Below are positions 10,300 through 22,429 of a stretch of 64,000 nt of DNA, in pieces. This DNA comes from Calliopsis andreniformis. Lineage: Eukaryota; Arthropoda; Insecta; Hymenoptera; Andrenidae. The notes under the pieces are model-generated. The model was not told the DNA's origin. It saw nothing but the letters and a program-made list of their open reading frames with translations, and searched no databases. The position numbers and the translations under genes are program-made. The stretch covers positions 18,742,001-18,806,000 of the forward strand of contig NW_027480422.1 of NCBI RefSeq assembly GCF_051401765.1, written 5' to 3'. Every line of letters begins with the position of its first letter. Position 1 is the first letter of the stretch.

Positions 10300-12520
10300 T
10301 GACCATTACTTTCACACTGGTTGCAATTATTCCTGTTATACGATGGAAAAACTGTTGTATTTATGTTGTATTTTATGCTCCTGGCGTTGACTTCTTAGGT
10401 CCCAACTATAGGATCTGGTGGAACAACGCCCTACAGTGAAGCCTAGGTTGCCCGGAACGTAGAAATAACCATTACCATCACACAAATTGCAATTATTCAT
10501 TTTATACAATGGACAAACAGTTGTATTTTTAATGTATTTTATGCTCCGGGCGTAGACTTCTAAGGCCCTAGCTATTCGATCTGGTAGCGCAACGCCCTAG
10601 AGTGAAGCCTAGGTTTCCCGGAACGTAAAAATGACCATTACTTTCACACTGGTTGCAATTATTCCTGTTATACGATGGAAAAACTGTTGTATTTTTACTT
10701 TATTTTAGGCGTCTGGCGTTGACTTCTAAGGCCCTAGCTATTCGGTCTGGTGGTGCGACGCCCAAGAGTGAAGCCTAGGTTGCCCGGAACGTAGAAATGA
10801 CCATTACTTTCACACTGGTTGCAATTACTCCTGTTATACAATGGAAAAACTTCTGTATTGATATTGTATTTTCCGCCTCTGGCGTTGACTTCTATGGCCC
10901 TAGCTATTCGATCAGGTGCAGGAACGCCCTAGAGTGAGGCCTGGGTTGCACGGAACGTAGAAATGACCATTACTTTCACACTGTTTGCAATTATTCATTT
11001 TATACGATGGAAAAACTGTTGTATTTGTTTTGTATTTTATGCTCCTGGCGTTGACTTCTAAGGCCGTAGCTATTCGATCTGGTGGAGCAACGCCCTAGAG
11101 TGAAGCCTAGGTATCCCGGAACGTAGAAATGACTACTACTTTCACACTGGTTGCATTTATTTGTTTTATACGATGGAAAAGCTGTTGCATTTATTTTGTA
11201 TTCTATGCTTATGGCGTTGACTTCATAGGCCCTGAATATTCGATCTGGTGGCGCAACGCCCTAGAGTGAAGCCTAGGTCGCCCGGAACGTAGAAATGACC
11301 ATTACTTTCACACTGTTTGCAATTATTCATTTTATACGATGGAGAAACACTTGTATTTGTATTGTATTTTATGCTTCTGGCATTGACTTCTAAGGCCGTA
11401 GCTATTAGATGTGGTGGAGCAACGCCCTGGAGTGAAGCCTAGGTGTCCCGAAACGTAGAAATGATCATCACTTTCACACTGGTTGCAATTATTCGTTTTA
11501 TAGGATGGAACAGCTGTTGTATTTATATTGTGTATTATGCTTCTGGCGTTGACTTCTGAGGCCCTAACAATTCGGTCTGACGGAGCAACGCCCTTGAGTC
11601 ATGCCTAGGTGGCCCGGAACGTAGAAATGACCATAATTTTCACATCGGTTGCAATTATTCGTTTTATTCGATGGAAAAACTGTTGCATTTGTTTTGTTTT
11701 TTACGCTTCTGGCGTTGACTTCCAAGGCCCTAACAATTCGTCCTGGCGGAGCAACGCCCTAGAGTGAAGCCTAGGTTGCCTGGAACGTAGAAATGACCAT
11801 AACTTTCACACTTGCTTCAATTATTCGCTTTATACGACGGAAAGGCTGTTGTATTTATTTTGTATTTTATGCGTCGGGCATTGACTTCTAAGGCCTTAAC
11901 TCTTCGATCTTGTGGAGCAATGCCTCAGAGTTAAGTCGAGGATACCCGAAACGTCGAAATGATCATTAATTTCACACTGGATGCAAATGTTCCTGTTATA
12001 CGATGGAAAAACTGTTGTATTTATATTGAATTTTATGATTCTGTCGTTGACTTCTTAGGGCCAAACTATTCGATCTGGTGGAGCAACGCCCTAGAGTGAA
12101 TCCTAGGTTGCCCGGAACGTAGAAATCACCATTACCTTCACACTGATTGCAATTATTCATTTTATACGATGGAAAAACTGTTGTATTTTTATTGTATTTT
12201 ATGCTCCGGGCGTAGACTTCTAAGGCCCTAGCTATTCGATCTCGTGGAGCAACACATTACAGTGAAGAATAGGTTGCCCGGAATGTATAATGACTATCAC
12301 TTTCTCACTTGTTACAATTATTCGTGTTATACGATGGAAAAACCGTTGCATTTTCATTGTATTTTGTGCTTCGGGCGTTGACTTCTAAGGCCCTAACTAC
12401 ACGGCCTGGTGGGGCAACGACCTAGAGTGAAGCCCAGGTTGCCCGGAACGTAGAAATGACCATTACTTTCACAGAGTTTGCAATTATTCCCGTTATACGG
12501 TGGAAAAACTGTTGTATTTA
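10300..12520 (+). repeat. Mosaic of blocks also found at 0.8-7.4 kb
   Basis: Successive pieces match different places upstream. 10300-10560 matches 5660-5920 (28 monomers). 10910-11040 matches 5270-5400 (34 monomers; shared GAGTGAGGCCTGGG). 11320-11460 matches about 4520-4660 and 660-800 (41 and 64 monomers; shared GCTATTAGATGTGG). 11585-11790 matches 6775-6980 and 7107-7310. 12144-12519 matches 5840-6215 (38 monomers). Order and offsets are not constant, so this is not one simple duplication. Confidence 0.7.
12144..12519 (+). repeat. Second copy of the GTATAATGAC block
   Basis: It shares the one-base deletion at the monomer start and the CACATTACAG, ACTACACGGCC and CACAGAGTTTGC variants with 5840-6215. 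Similarity ends near TTGTATTTATATTATATTTT, where the upstream copy has TTGTATATTTATTG. Confidence 0.82.
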
Positions 12521-12661
12521 TATTATATTTTATGCTACAGGCGTAGACTTCTAAGGCCGTAGCTATTCGATGTGGTGGAGCAACGCTCTAGAGTGAAGCC
12601 TAGGTTGCCCGGAATGTAGAAATGACCATTACCTTCACACTGCTTGCAATTATACATTTTA

Positions 12662-13088
12662 TACGATGGAAAAACTGTTGTACTAATGTTGTATCTTATG
12701 TTTCTGGCGTCGAATTCTAAGTCCCTAACTATTCGATCTGGTGAAGCAACGCCCTAGAGTGAAGCCTAGGTTGCCCGGAACGTAGAAATGACCATAACTT
12801 TCACACTGCTTGCAATCATACATTTTATACGATGGAAAAGCTGTTGTACTTATATTGTATTTTATGCTTCCGGAGTTGACCTCTAAGGCCGTAGCTATTC
12901 GATGTGGTGGAGCAACGCCCAAGAGTGAAACCTATGTTGCCCGGAAAGTAGAAATGACCATTACTTTCACACTGGTTGCAATTATCCACTTTATACGATG
13001 GAAAATCTGTTGTACATATATCGTATTTTATGCTTTTGGCGTTTACTTCTTAGGCCCTAACTATTCGATATGGTGGAGCAACGCCCTA
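12662..13088 (+). repeat. Block shared with 20626-21052 (48 monomers apart)
   Basis: About 2.6 monomers match almost perfectly at an offset of 7964 bp. Shared marks are GTTGTACTAATGTTGTATC, GGCGTCGAATTCTAAG, CTTCCGGAGTTGACCTC, CGCCCAAGA with GTGAAACC or CTGAAACC, and GGCGTTTACTTCTTAGG. The two differ at only a few bases by eye. Confidence 0.85.
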
Positions 13089-15129
13089 CAGTTAAGCCTA
13101 GGTTGCCCGCAACGTAGAAATGACCTTTACTTTCACACTGTTTGCAAATATACATTATATACGATGGAAAAGCTGTTGTATTTATATTGTATTTTATGCT
13201 TCTGGCGTTGTCTTCTTAGGCCCTAACTATTCGATCTGGAGGAACAACGCCTTTGAGTGAAGCCTAGGTTGCCCGGAACGTAGAAATGACCATGCGTTTC
13301 ACAATGGTTGCAATTATGCAAGTTAAACGACGGTAAAACTTTTGTATTTTTATTGTATTGTATGCGTCTGGAGTTGTTTTCTAAGTCCCTTGCTATTCGA
13401 ACTGGTGAAGCAACGCCCTTGAGCGAAGCCTGGGTTGCCCGGAACGTAGAAATGACCTGTACTTTCGCACTGGTTGCAATTATTCCTGTTATACGATGGA
13501 AAAACTGTAGTACGTATGTTGTATTTTATGATTCTGGCGTCGAATTCAAAGCCCCTAACTATTCGATCTGGTGGAGCAACGCTCTAGAGTGAAGCCTAGG
13601 TTATCCAGAACGTAGAAATGACAATTACCTTCACACTGCTAGCAATTATACATTTTATACGATGGAAAAACTGTGGTACTTATGTTGTATTTTATTCTTC
13701 TGGCGTTGAATTCTAAGTCCATAGCTATTCGATCGGGTGGAGCAACGCCCTACAGTGAAGCCTAGGTTACGCGGAACATAGAAATGACCAGTACTTTCAC
13801 ACTGGCTGCAGTTTTCCTGTTATACGATGGAAAAACTGTTGCATTTTTATTGTATTTTATGCTTCTGGCGTTGTATTCAAAGTCCCTAACTATTCGATCT
13901 GATGGAGCAACGCCCTGGAGTTAACCCTAGGTTGCCCGGAACGTAGAAATAACCATATCTTTCAGACTGGTTGCAATTATTCCTGTTATACGATGAAAAA
14001 AATGTTGTATTTCTATTGTATTTTATGCCTCAGGCGTTGACTTCTAAGGCCCTAGCTATTCGATCTGGTGGAGCAACGCCCTAGAGCGAAGCCTAGGTTG
14101 CCTGGAACGTAGAAATGACCGTTACTTTCACACTGTTTGCAAATGTACATTATATACGATGGAAAAGCTGTTGTATTTATATTGTATTTTATGCTTCTGG
14201 CGTTGACTTCTTAGGCCCTAACTATTTGATCTGGTGGAGCATCGCCCTATAGTGAAGCCTAGGTTGCCCGGAACGTAGAAATGACCATAACTTTCACACT
14301 GGTTTCAATTATTCGTTTTATACAATGGAAAAACTGTTCTATTTATTTTGTATTTTATGCTTCGGGCGTTGACTTCTATGGCCCTAACTATTCGATCTGG
14401 TGGAGCAACGCCCTAGAGTGAAGCCTAGGTTGCCCGGAACGTAGAAATGACCATTACTTGCACACTGGTTGCAATTATTCGTTTTATACAAGTGAAAAAC
14501 TGTTGTATTTATATTGTATTTTATGCTTCTGGCGTTGACTTCTTAGTCCCTAACTATTCCATCTGGTGGAGCAACGCCCTAGAGTGTAGCCTAGGTTGCC
14601 CGGAATGTAGAAATGACCATCACTTTCACACTGGTTGCAATTATTCTTGTTATACGATGGAAAAACTGTTGTACTTATTTTGTATTTTATGCCTCGTGCG
14701 TTGACTTCTTAGTCCCTAACTATTCCATCTGGTGGAGCAACGCCCTAGAGTGAAGCCTAGGTTGCCCGGAACGTAGAAATGACCATACCTTTCACACTGG
14801 TTGTAATTATTCCTGTTATACAAGGGAAAAACTGTTGTATTTATATTGTATTTTATGCTTCTGGCGTTGACTTCTTGGGCCCTAACTATTCTATCTGGAG
14901 GAGCAACGCCCTGGAGTGATGCCTAGGTATCCCGGAACGTAGAAATGATCATCACTTTCACACTGGTTGCAATTATTCGTTTTATAGCATGGAACAGCTG
15001 TTGTATTTATATTGTGTATTATGCTTCTGGCGTTGACTTCTGAGGACCTAACCATTCGGTCTGGCGGAGCAGCGCCCTAGAGTGAAGCCTAGGTTGCCCG
15101 GAACGTAGAAATGACCATTACTTCGACAC

Positions 15130-15290
15130 TGTTTGCAATTATTCTTATTATACAGTGGAAAAACTGTTGTATTTATATTGTATTTTATGCTTCTGGCATT
15201 GTCTTCTAAGGCCCTAACTATTCGATGTGGTGGAGCAACGCCCTAGAGTGAAGCCTAGGTTGCCGAACGTAGAAATGACCAGTGCTTTCA
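15130..15290 (+). repeat. Monomer junction with shared 2-bp deletion (also 16456-16616)
   Basis: At about 15261 the usual GTTGCCCGGAACG reads GTTGCCGAACG, two bases shorter. The identical deletion occurs near 16587, preceded in both places by GGCATTGTCTTCTAAGG and GATGTGGTGGAGC. The offset is 1326 bp, that is 8 monomers. I saw this deletion nowhere else in the window. Confidence 0.8.
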
Positions 15291-16109
15291 CACTGGCTGC
15301 AGTTATTCCTGTTATACAATGGAAAAACTGTTGCATTTTTATTGTATTTTATGCTTCTGGCTTTGTATTCAAGGTCCCGAACTATTCGATCTGGTGGAGC
15401 AACGCCCTGGAGTTATGCCAAGGTTGCCCGGAACGTAGAAATGACCATAACTTTTACACTTGTTGTAATTATTCGTTCTATACAATGGAAAAACTGTTCT
15501 ATTTGTTTTGTATTTTATGCTTCGGGCGTTGACTCGTAAGTCCCTGACTATTCGGTCTGGTGGAGCAACGCCCTAGAGTGAAGCCTAGGTTGCCCGGGAC
15601 GTAGTAATGGCCATTGCCTTCACACTGTTTGCGATTATTCATTTTATGCGATGGTAAAACTGTTGTACTTGGGTTGTATTTTAGGCTTCTGGCCTTGACT
15701 TCTAAGGCCCTAACTATTCGATGTGGTGGAGCAACGCCCTAGAGTGAAACCTAGGTTGCCCGGAACGTAGAAATAACCATAGCTTTAACACTGGTTGCAA
15801 TTATTCCTGTTATAAAAGGGAAACACTGTTGTATTTATATTGTATTTTATGCTTCTGGCGTTGACTTCTTAGGCCCTAACTATTCGATCTGGTGGAGCAA
15901 CGCCCTAGAGTGAAGCCTAGGTTACCCGGACCGTAGAAATGACCAGTTCTTTCACACTGGTTGCAGTTATTCCTGTTATACAATGCAAAAACTGTTGCAT
16001 TTTTACTGTATTTTATGCTTCTAGCGTTGTATTCAACGTCCCTAACTATTCGATCGGGTGGAGCAACGCCCTGGAGTTAAGCCAAGGTTGCCCGGAACGT
16101 AGAAATGAC

Positions 16110-17584
16110 CATAACTTTCACACTGGTTGCAATTATTCGTTCTATACAATGGAAAAACTGTTCTATTTATTTTGTATTTCATGCTTCGGGCGTTGACTTC
16201 TAAGGCCCTAACTATTCGATCTTGTGGAGCGACGCCCTACAGTTAAGCCTACGTTGCCCGGAACGTAGAAATGACCTTTACTTTCACACTGTTTGCATAT
16301 ATACATAATATACGATGGAAAACCTGTTGCATTTATAATGTACTTTATGCTTCTAGCGTTGACCTCTTAGGACCTAACTAATCCATCTTGTGGAACAACG
16401 CCCTAGAGTGAAGCCTAGGTTGCCCGGAACGTAGAAATGTCCTTTACTTTCACACTGTTTGCAAATATACATTATATACGATGGAAAAGCTGTTGTATTT
16501 ATATTGTATTTTATGCTTCTGGCATTGTCTTCTAAGGCTCTAACTATTCGATGTGGTGGAGCAACGCCCTAGAGTGAAGCCTAGGTTGCCGAACGTAGAA
16601 ATGACCATTACTTCCACACTGTTTGCAATTATTCATATTATACAGTGGAAAAACTGTTGTATTTATATTGTATTTTATGCTTCTGGCGTGGACTTCTTAG
16701 GCCCTAACTATTCGATCTGGTGGAGCAACGCCCTAGAGTGAAGCCTAGGTTGCCCGGAACGTAGAAATGACCATTACTTCCACACTGTATGCAATTACTC
16801 ATATTATACATTGGAAAAACTGTTGTATTTATATTGTATTTTATGCTACTGGCATTGACTTGTAAGGCCCTAACTATTCGATGTGGTGGAGCAACGCCCT
16901 AGAGTGAAGCCTAGGATGCCCGGAACGTAGAAATGACCATAGCTTTCACACTGGTTGCAATTATTCCTTCTATACAATGGAAAAACTGTTCTATTTATTT
17001 TGTATTTCATGCTTCGGGCGTTGACTTCTAAGGCCCTAACTATTCGATCTTGTGGAGCGACGTCCTACAGCTAAGCCTAGGTTGCCCGGAACGTAGAAAT
17101 GACATTTACTTTCACACTGTTTGCAAATATACATTATATACGATGGAAAACCTGTTGCACTTATAATGTACTTTATGCTTCTGGCGTTGACTTCTTAGGC
17201 CCTAACTAATCGATCTGGTGGAACAACGCCCTAGAGTGAAGCCTAGGTTGCCCGAAACGTAGAAATGACCTTTACTTTCACACTGTTTGCATATATACGT
17301 TATATACGATGGAAAAGCTGTTGTATTTATATTGTATTTTATGCATCTGGCGTTGTCTTCTTAGGCCCTAACTATTCGATCGGGTGGAGCAATGCGCTAG
17401 AGTGAAGCCTAGGTTGCCCGGAACGTAGAAATGACCATTACTCCCACACAGTTTGCTATTATTCATATTATACAGTGGAAAAACTGTTGTATTTATATTG
17501 TATTTTATGCTTCCGGCATTGACTTCTAAGACCCTAACTATTCGATGTGGTGGAGCAACGCCCTAGAGTGAAGCCTAGGTTGCC
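16110..17584 (+). repeat. Five-monomer tandem duplication (16110-16755 and 16938-17584)
   Basis: The two pieces run in parallel at an offset of 828-830 bp. Shared marks are CTGTTCTATTTATTTTG with TATTTCATGCTTCGGGCG, CGATCTTGTGGAGCGACG, ATGGAAAACCTGTTGCA, TTATAATGTACTTTATGC and CATATTATACAGTGG. The CATATTATACATTGG monomer at about 16760-16990 reappears 11 monomers on, at 18586-18816. Confidence 0.75.
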
Positions 17585-17614
17585 CGGAACGTAGAAATGA
17601 CCATTACTTTCACA

Positions 17615-18132
17615 CTGGTTTCTATTATTCCTGTTATACGATGGAAAAGCTGTTGTATATATATTGTATTTTATGCTTCTGGCGTTGACTTCTTAGGCCC
17701 TAACTATTCGGTCTGGTGGAGCACTGCCCTCGACTGAAGCCTAGGTTGCCCGGAACGTAGTAATGACCAGTACTTTCACACTGGTTGCAGCTTTCCTGTT
17801 ATACGATGGAAAAACTGTTGCATTTTTATTGTATTTTATGCTTCTGGCGTTGTATACAAAGTCCCTAACTATTCGATCTGGTGGAACAACGTCCTGGAGT
17901 TAAGCCTAGGTTGCCCGGAAAGTAGAAATGACCATAACTTTCACAATGTTTGCAATCATTCATTTTATGCGATGGAAAAGCTGTTGTATTTATATTGTAC
18001 TTTATGCTTCTGGAGTTGACTTCTAAGTCCCTACCCATTCGATCTGGTGGACCAACGCACTGGAGTGAAGCCTAGGTTGCCCGGAACGTAGAAATGACCA
18101 TAACATTCATACTGGTTGCAATTATTCTTTTT
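17615..18132 (+). repeat. Second copy of the block at 8990-9507
   Basis: It has the same ordered variants, with a few private changes such as CCTCGACTG in place of CCTAGACTG and CCCTACCCATTCG in place of CCCTAGCCATTCG. After 18132 the sequence runs into a TATTTGGTGCTCCTGG monomer not present after the first copy. Confidence 0.8.
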
Positions 18133-20625
18133 TATACAATGGAAAAACTGTTGTATTTATTTTGTATTTGGTGCTCCTGGCGTTGACTTCTTAGGCCCTA
18201 GCTATTGGATCTGGTGGACCAACGCCCTAGAGTGAAGCCTAGGTTGCCCGGAACGTAGAAATGACCATAACATTCATACTGGTTGCAATTATTCGTTTTA
18301 TAGGATGGAAAAACTGTTGTATTTTTATTTTATTTTATGCTTCTGGCGTTGACTTCTAAGTCCCTAGCCATTCGATCTGGTGGACCAACTCCCTAGAGTG
18401 AAGCCTAGGTAGCCCGGAACGTAGAAATGAACATCACCTTCACTCTGGTTGCAATTATTCCTGTTATACGATGGAAAAACTGTTGTATTTATATTATATT
18501 TTATGCTTCAGGCGTAGACTTCTAAGGCCGTAGCTATTCGATGTGGTGGAGCAACGCCCTAGAGTGAAGCCTAGGTTGCCCGGAACGTAGAGATGACCAT
18601 TACTTCCACACTGTATGCAATTACTCATATTATACATTGGAAAAACTGTTGTATTTATATTATATTTTATGCTTCTGGCATTGACTTGTAAGGCCCTAAC
18701 GATTCGATGTGGTGGAGCAACGCCCTAGCGTGAAGCCTAGGTTGCCCGGAACGTAGAAATGACCATAACTTTCACACTGGTTGCAATTATCACTTCTATA
18801 CAATGAAAAAACTGTTCTATTTATTTTGTATTTTATGCTTCGGGCGTTGACTTCTAAGGCCCTAACTATTCGATCTGGTGGAGCAACGCTCTAGAGTGAA
18901 GCCAAGGTTGCCCAGAACGTAGAAATGACCATTACCTTCACACTGCTTGCAATTATACATTTTATACGATGGAAAAACTGTTGTATTTATATTATATTTT
19001 ATGCTTCAGGCGTTGACTTCTAAGGCCGTAGCTATTCGATGTGGTGGAGCAACGACCTAGAGTGAAGCCTAGGTTGCCCGGGAAGTAGAAATGGCCATTA
19101 CTTCCACACTGTATGCAATTATTCATATTATACAGTGTAAAAACCGTTGTATTTATATTGTATTTTATGCTTCTGGCATTGACTTGTATGGCCCTAACTA
19201 TTCGATGTGGTGGAGCAACGCCCTAGAGTGAAGCCTAGGTTGCCCGGAACGTAGAAATGACCATAGCTTTCACACTGGTTGCAGTGATTCCTGTTATACA
19301 ATGGAAAGACTGTTACATTTTTATTGTATTTTATGCTTCTAGCGTTGTATTCAAAGTCCCTAACTATTCGATCTGGTGGAGCAACGCCCTGGAGTTAAGC
19401 CAAGGTTGCCCGGAACGTAGAAAGGATCATAACTTTCACACTGTTTGCAAATATTCATATTATACAGCGGTAAAACTGTTGTATTTATATTGTATTTTAT
19501 GCGTCTGGCGTTGACTTCTTAGGCCCTAACTATTCGATCTGGTGGAGCAACGCCCTAGAGTGAAGCCTAGGATGCCCGGAACGTAGAAATGACCATTACC
19601 TACACACTGTTTGCGATTATTCATTTTATACGAAGGTAAAACTGTTGTACTTATGTTGTATTTTATTCTTCTGGCGTTGAATTCTAAGTCCCTAGCTATT
19701 CGATCTGGTGGAGCAACGCCCCAGAGTGAAGCGTAGGTTACCCGGAACGTAGAAATGACCAGTACTTTCACACTGGTTGCAGTTATTCCTGTTATACAAC
19801 GGAAAAACTGTTGCATTTTTATTGTATTTTATGCTTCTGCCGCTGTATTCAAAGTCCCCAACTATTCGATCTGGTGGAGCAACGCACTGGAGTTAAGCCA
19901 AGGTTGCCCGGAACGTAGAAATGACCATAACTTTAACACTGGTTGCAATTATTCGTCCTATACAATGGAAAAATTGTTGTATTTATATTGTATTTTATGC
20001 TTCTGGCGTTGTCTTCTTGGGACCTAACTATTCGATCTGGTGGAGCAATGCTCTAGGGTAAAGTCTAGGTTGCGTGGAACGTAGAAATGACCATTACCTT
20101 CACACTGCTTGCAATTATACATATTATACGATGGAAAAACTGTTATACTTATGTTGAATTTTATTCTTCTTGGCGTTGAATTCTAAGTCCCTAGCTATTC
20201 GATCTGGTGGAGCAACGCCCTAGAGTGAAGCCTAGGTTACCCGGACCGTAGAAATGACCAGTACTTTCACACTGGTTGCAATTATTCGTTCTATACAATG
20301 GAAAAGCTGTTCTATTTATTTTGTATTCCACGCTTCGGGCGTTGACTTCTAAGGCCCTAACTATTCGATCTGGTGGAGCGACGCCCTACACTTAAGCCTA
20401 GGTTGCCCGGAACGTAGAAATGACCTTTACTTTCACACTGTTTGCAAATATACATTATATACGATGGAAAAGCTGTTGTACTTATATTGTATTTTATGCT
20501 TCTGGCGTTGACTTCTTAGGCCCTAACTATTCGATCTGGCGGAACAGCGACCTAGACTGAAGCCTAGGTTGCCCGGAACGTAGAAATGACCTTTACCTTC
20601 ACACTGTTTGCATATATACATTATA

Positions 20626-21052
20626 TACGATGGAAAAACTGTTGTACTAATGTTGTATCTTATGTTTCTGGCGTCGAATTCTAAGTCCCTAACTATTCGA
20701 TCTGGTGAAGCAACGCCCTAGAGTGAAGCCTAGGTTGCCCGGAACGTAGAAATGACCATAACTTTCACACTGCTTGCAATCATACATTTTATACGATGGA
20801 AAAGCTGTTGTACTTATATTGTATTTTATGCTTCCGGAGTTGACCTCTAAGGCCGTAGCTATTCGATGTGGTGGAGCAACGCCCAAGACTGAAACCTATG
20901 TTAACCGGAAAGTAGAAATGACCATTACTTTCACACTGGTTGCAATTATCCACTTTATACGATGGAAAATCTGTTGTACATATATCGTATTTTATGCTTT
21001 TGGCGTTTACTTCTTAGGCCCTAACTATTCGATATGGTGGAGCAACGCCCTA
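20626..21052 (+). repeat. Second copy of the block at 12662-13088
   Basis: The variant series matches 12662-13088, with private changes such as TATGTTAACCGG in place of TATGTTGCCCGG. Sequence on both sides differs between the copies, so this is a bounded patch. Confidence 0.85.
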
Positions 21053-21077
21053 GAGTGAAGCCTAGGTTGCCCGGAAT

Positions 21078-21760
21078 GCAGAAATGACCATCACTTTCAC
21101 ACTGGCGGCAATTATACCTGTTATACGATGGACAAACTGTTGGATTTTTAATGTACTTTATGCTTCTGGCGTTGACTTCTAAGGCCCTATGTATTCGATC
21201 TGGTGGAGCAATGCCTCAGTGTTAAGTCTAGGATGCCCGGAACGCAGAAATGTCCGTTACTTTCACCCTGGTTGCAATTACTCATTTTATGCGATGGAAA
21301 AACTGTTGTACATATATCGTATTTTATGCTTCTGGCATTTACTTCTTAGGCACTAACTATTCGATCTGGTGGAGCAACGCCCTGGGGTGAAGACTAGGTT
21401 GCGCGGAACGTAGAAATGACCATAACTTTCACACTGGTTTCAATTGTTCGTTTTATACAATGGAAAAACTGTTCTATTTATTTTGTATTTTATGCTTCGG
21501 GCGTTGACTTCTAAGGCCCCAACTATTCGATCTGGTGGAGCAACGCCCTAGAGTGAATCCTAGGTTGCCCGGAACGTAGAAATGACCATTACCTTCACAC
21601 TGTTTGCGATTATTCATTTTATACGATGGTAAAACTGTTGTACATATATCGTATTTTATGCTTCTGGCGTTGACTTCTTAGGCCCTAACTATACGATCAG
21701 GTGGAGCATCGCCCTAGGGTGAAGCCTAGGTTGCCCGGAACGTAGAAATGACCATAACTT
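21078..21760 (+). repeat. Block shared with 58411, 59572 and 63222
   Basis: The series GCAGAAATGACC, CACTGGCGGCAATTA, GATGGACAAACTGTTGG, TTTTTAATGTACTTTATGC, CCTATGTATTCG, CAGTGTTAAGTCTAGGATG, CTTTCACCCTGG, TTTTATGCGATGG, GGTTTCAATTGTTCG and CTGTTCTATTTATTTTG occurs here and at the three right-hand sites, 225, 232 and 254 monomers away. The match to 59572-60250 is the longest, continuing through ACTATACGATCAGG. It is the clearest long-range link in the window. Confidence 0.83.
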
Positions 21761-22429
21761 TCATACTGGTTGCAATTATTCGTTTTATACGATGGAAAAA
21801 CTGTTGTATTTATTTTGTATTTGGTGCTTCTGGCGTTGACTTCTTAGGCCCTAACTATTCGGTGTGGTTGAGCAACGCCCTAGAGTGAAGCCTAGGTTGC
21901 CCGGAACGTAGAAATGACCATTACCTTCACACTGTTTGCGATTATTCATTTTATACGATGGAAAAACTGTTGTATTTATTTTGTATTTGGTGCTTCTGGC
22001 GTTGACTTCTTAGGCCCTAATTATTCGGTGTGCTTGAGCAACGCCCTAGAGTGAAGCCTAGGTTTCCCGGAACGTAGAAATCACCATAACTTTCATACTG
22101 GTTGCAATTATTCGTTTTATACGATGGAAAAACTGTTGCATTTATATTGTATTTTATGCTTCAGGCGTTGACTTCTTAGGCCCTATCTATTCGCTCTGTT
22201 GGAACAACGCCCTAGGGTGATGCCTAGGTTGCCCGGATCGTAGAAATGACCATTACTTGCACACTGATTGCAATTATTCGTTTTATACGATGGAAAAACT
22301 GTTGTATTTATTTTGTATTTGGTGCTCCTGGCGTTGACTTATTAGGCCCTAACTATTGGATCTGGTGGACCAACGCCGTAGAGTGAAGCCTAGGTTGCCC
22401 GGAACGTAGAAATGACCATTACGTCCACA

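Larger units (their letters stand above)
8000..20400 (+). repeat. Array segment II: heterogeneous mosaic of lineages
   Basis: About 75 monomers. Several lineages alternate: one with GAATTCTAAGTCCCTAGC, one with GTATTCAAAGTCCCTAAC followed by GAGTTAAGCC, one with CTGTTCTATTTATTTTG plus CGGGCGTTGAC, and one with ACATTATATACGATGG. There is no single dominant HOR period. Individual blocks recur at 4, 5, 8, 11, 44, 48 and 52 monomers. This is the least homogenised part of the window. Confidence 0.75.

Noticed and set aside
12810..13226. Longest open reading frame in the window (138 codons) and the other frames of 60-129 codons on both strands
   Set aside because: All lie within satellite monomers, cross monomer boundaries in shifting frames, repeat the same peptide fragments and end wherever a monomer variant supplies a stop. 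There is no domain, no consistent start and no frame-preserving substitution pattern.
22225..22260. CENP-B box-like match around CCCGGATCGTAGAAAT (variant monomers near 22230, 24390, 26218, 34193, 49945, 62388)
   Set aside because: On the reverse strand it keeps only about 7 of the 9 core bases of the box, and the GTCGAAATG variants have CGAA displaced by one base. The commoner CCCGGAACGTAGAAAT form fits worse. No convincing site.
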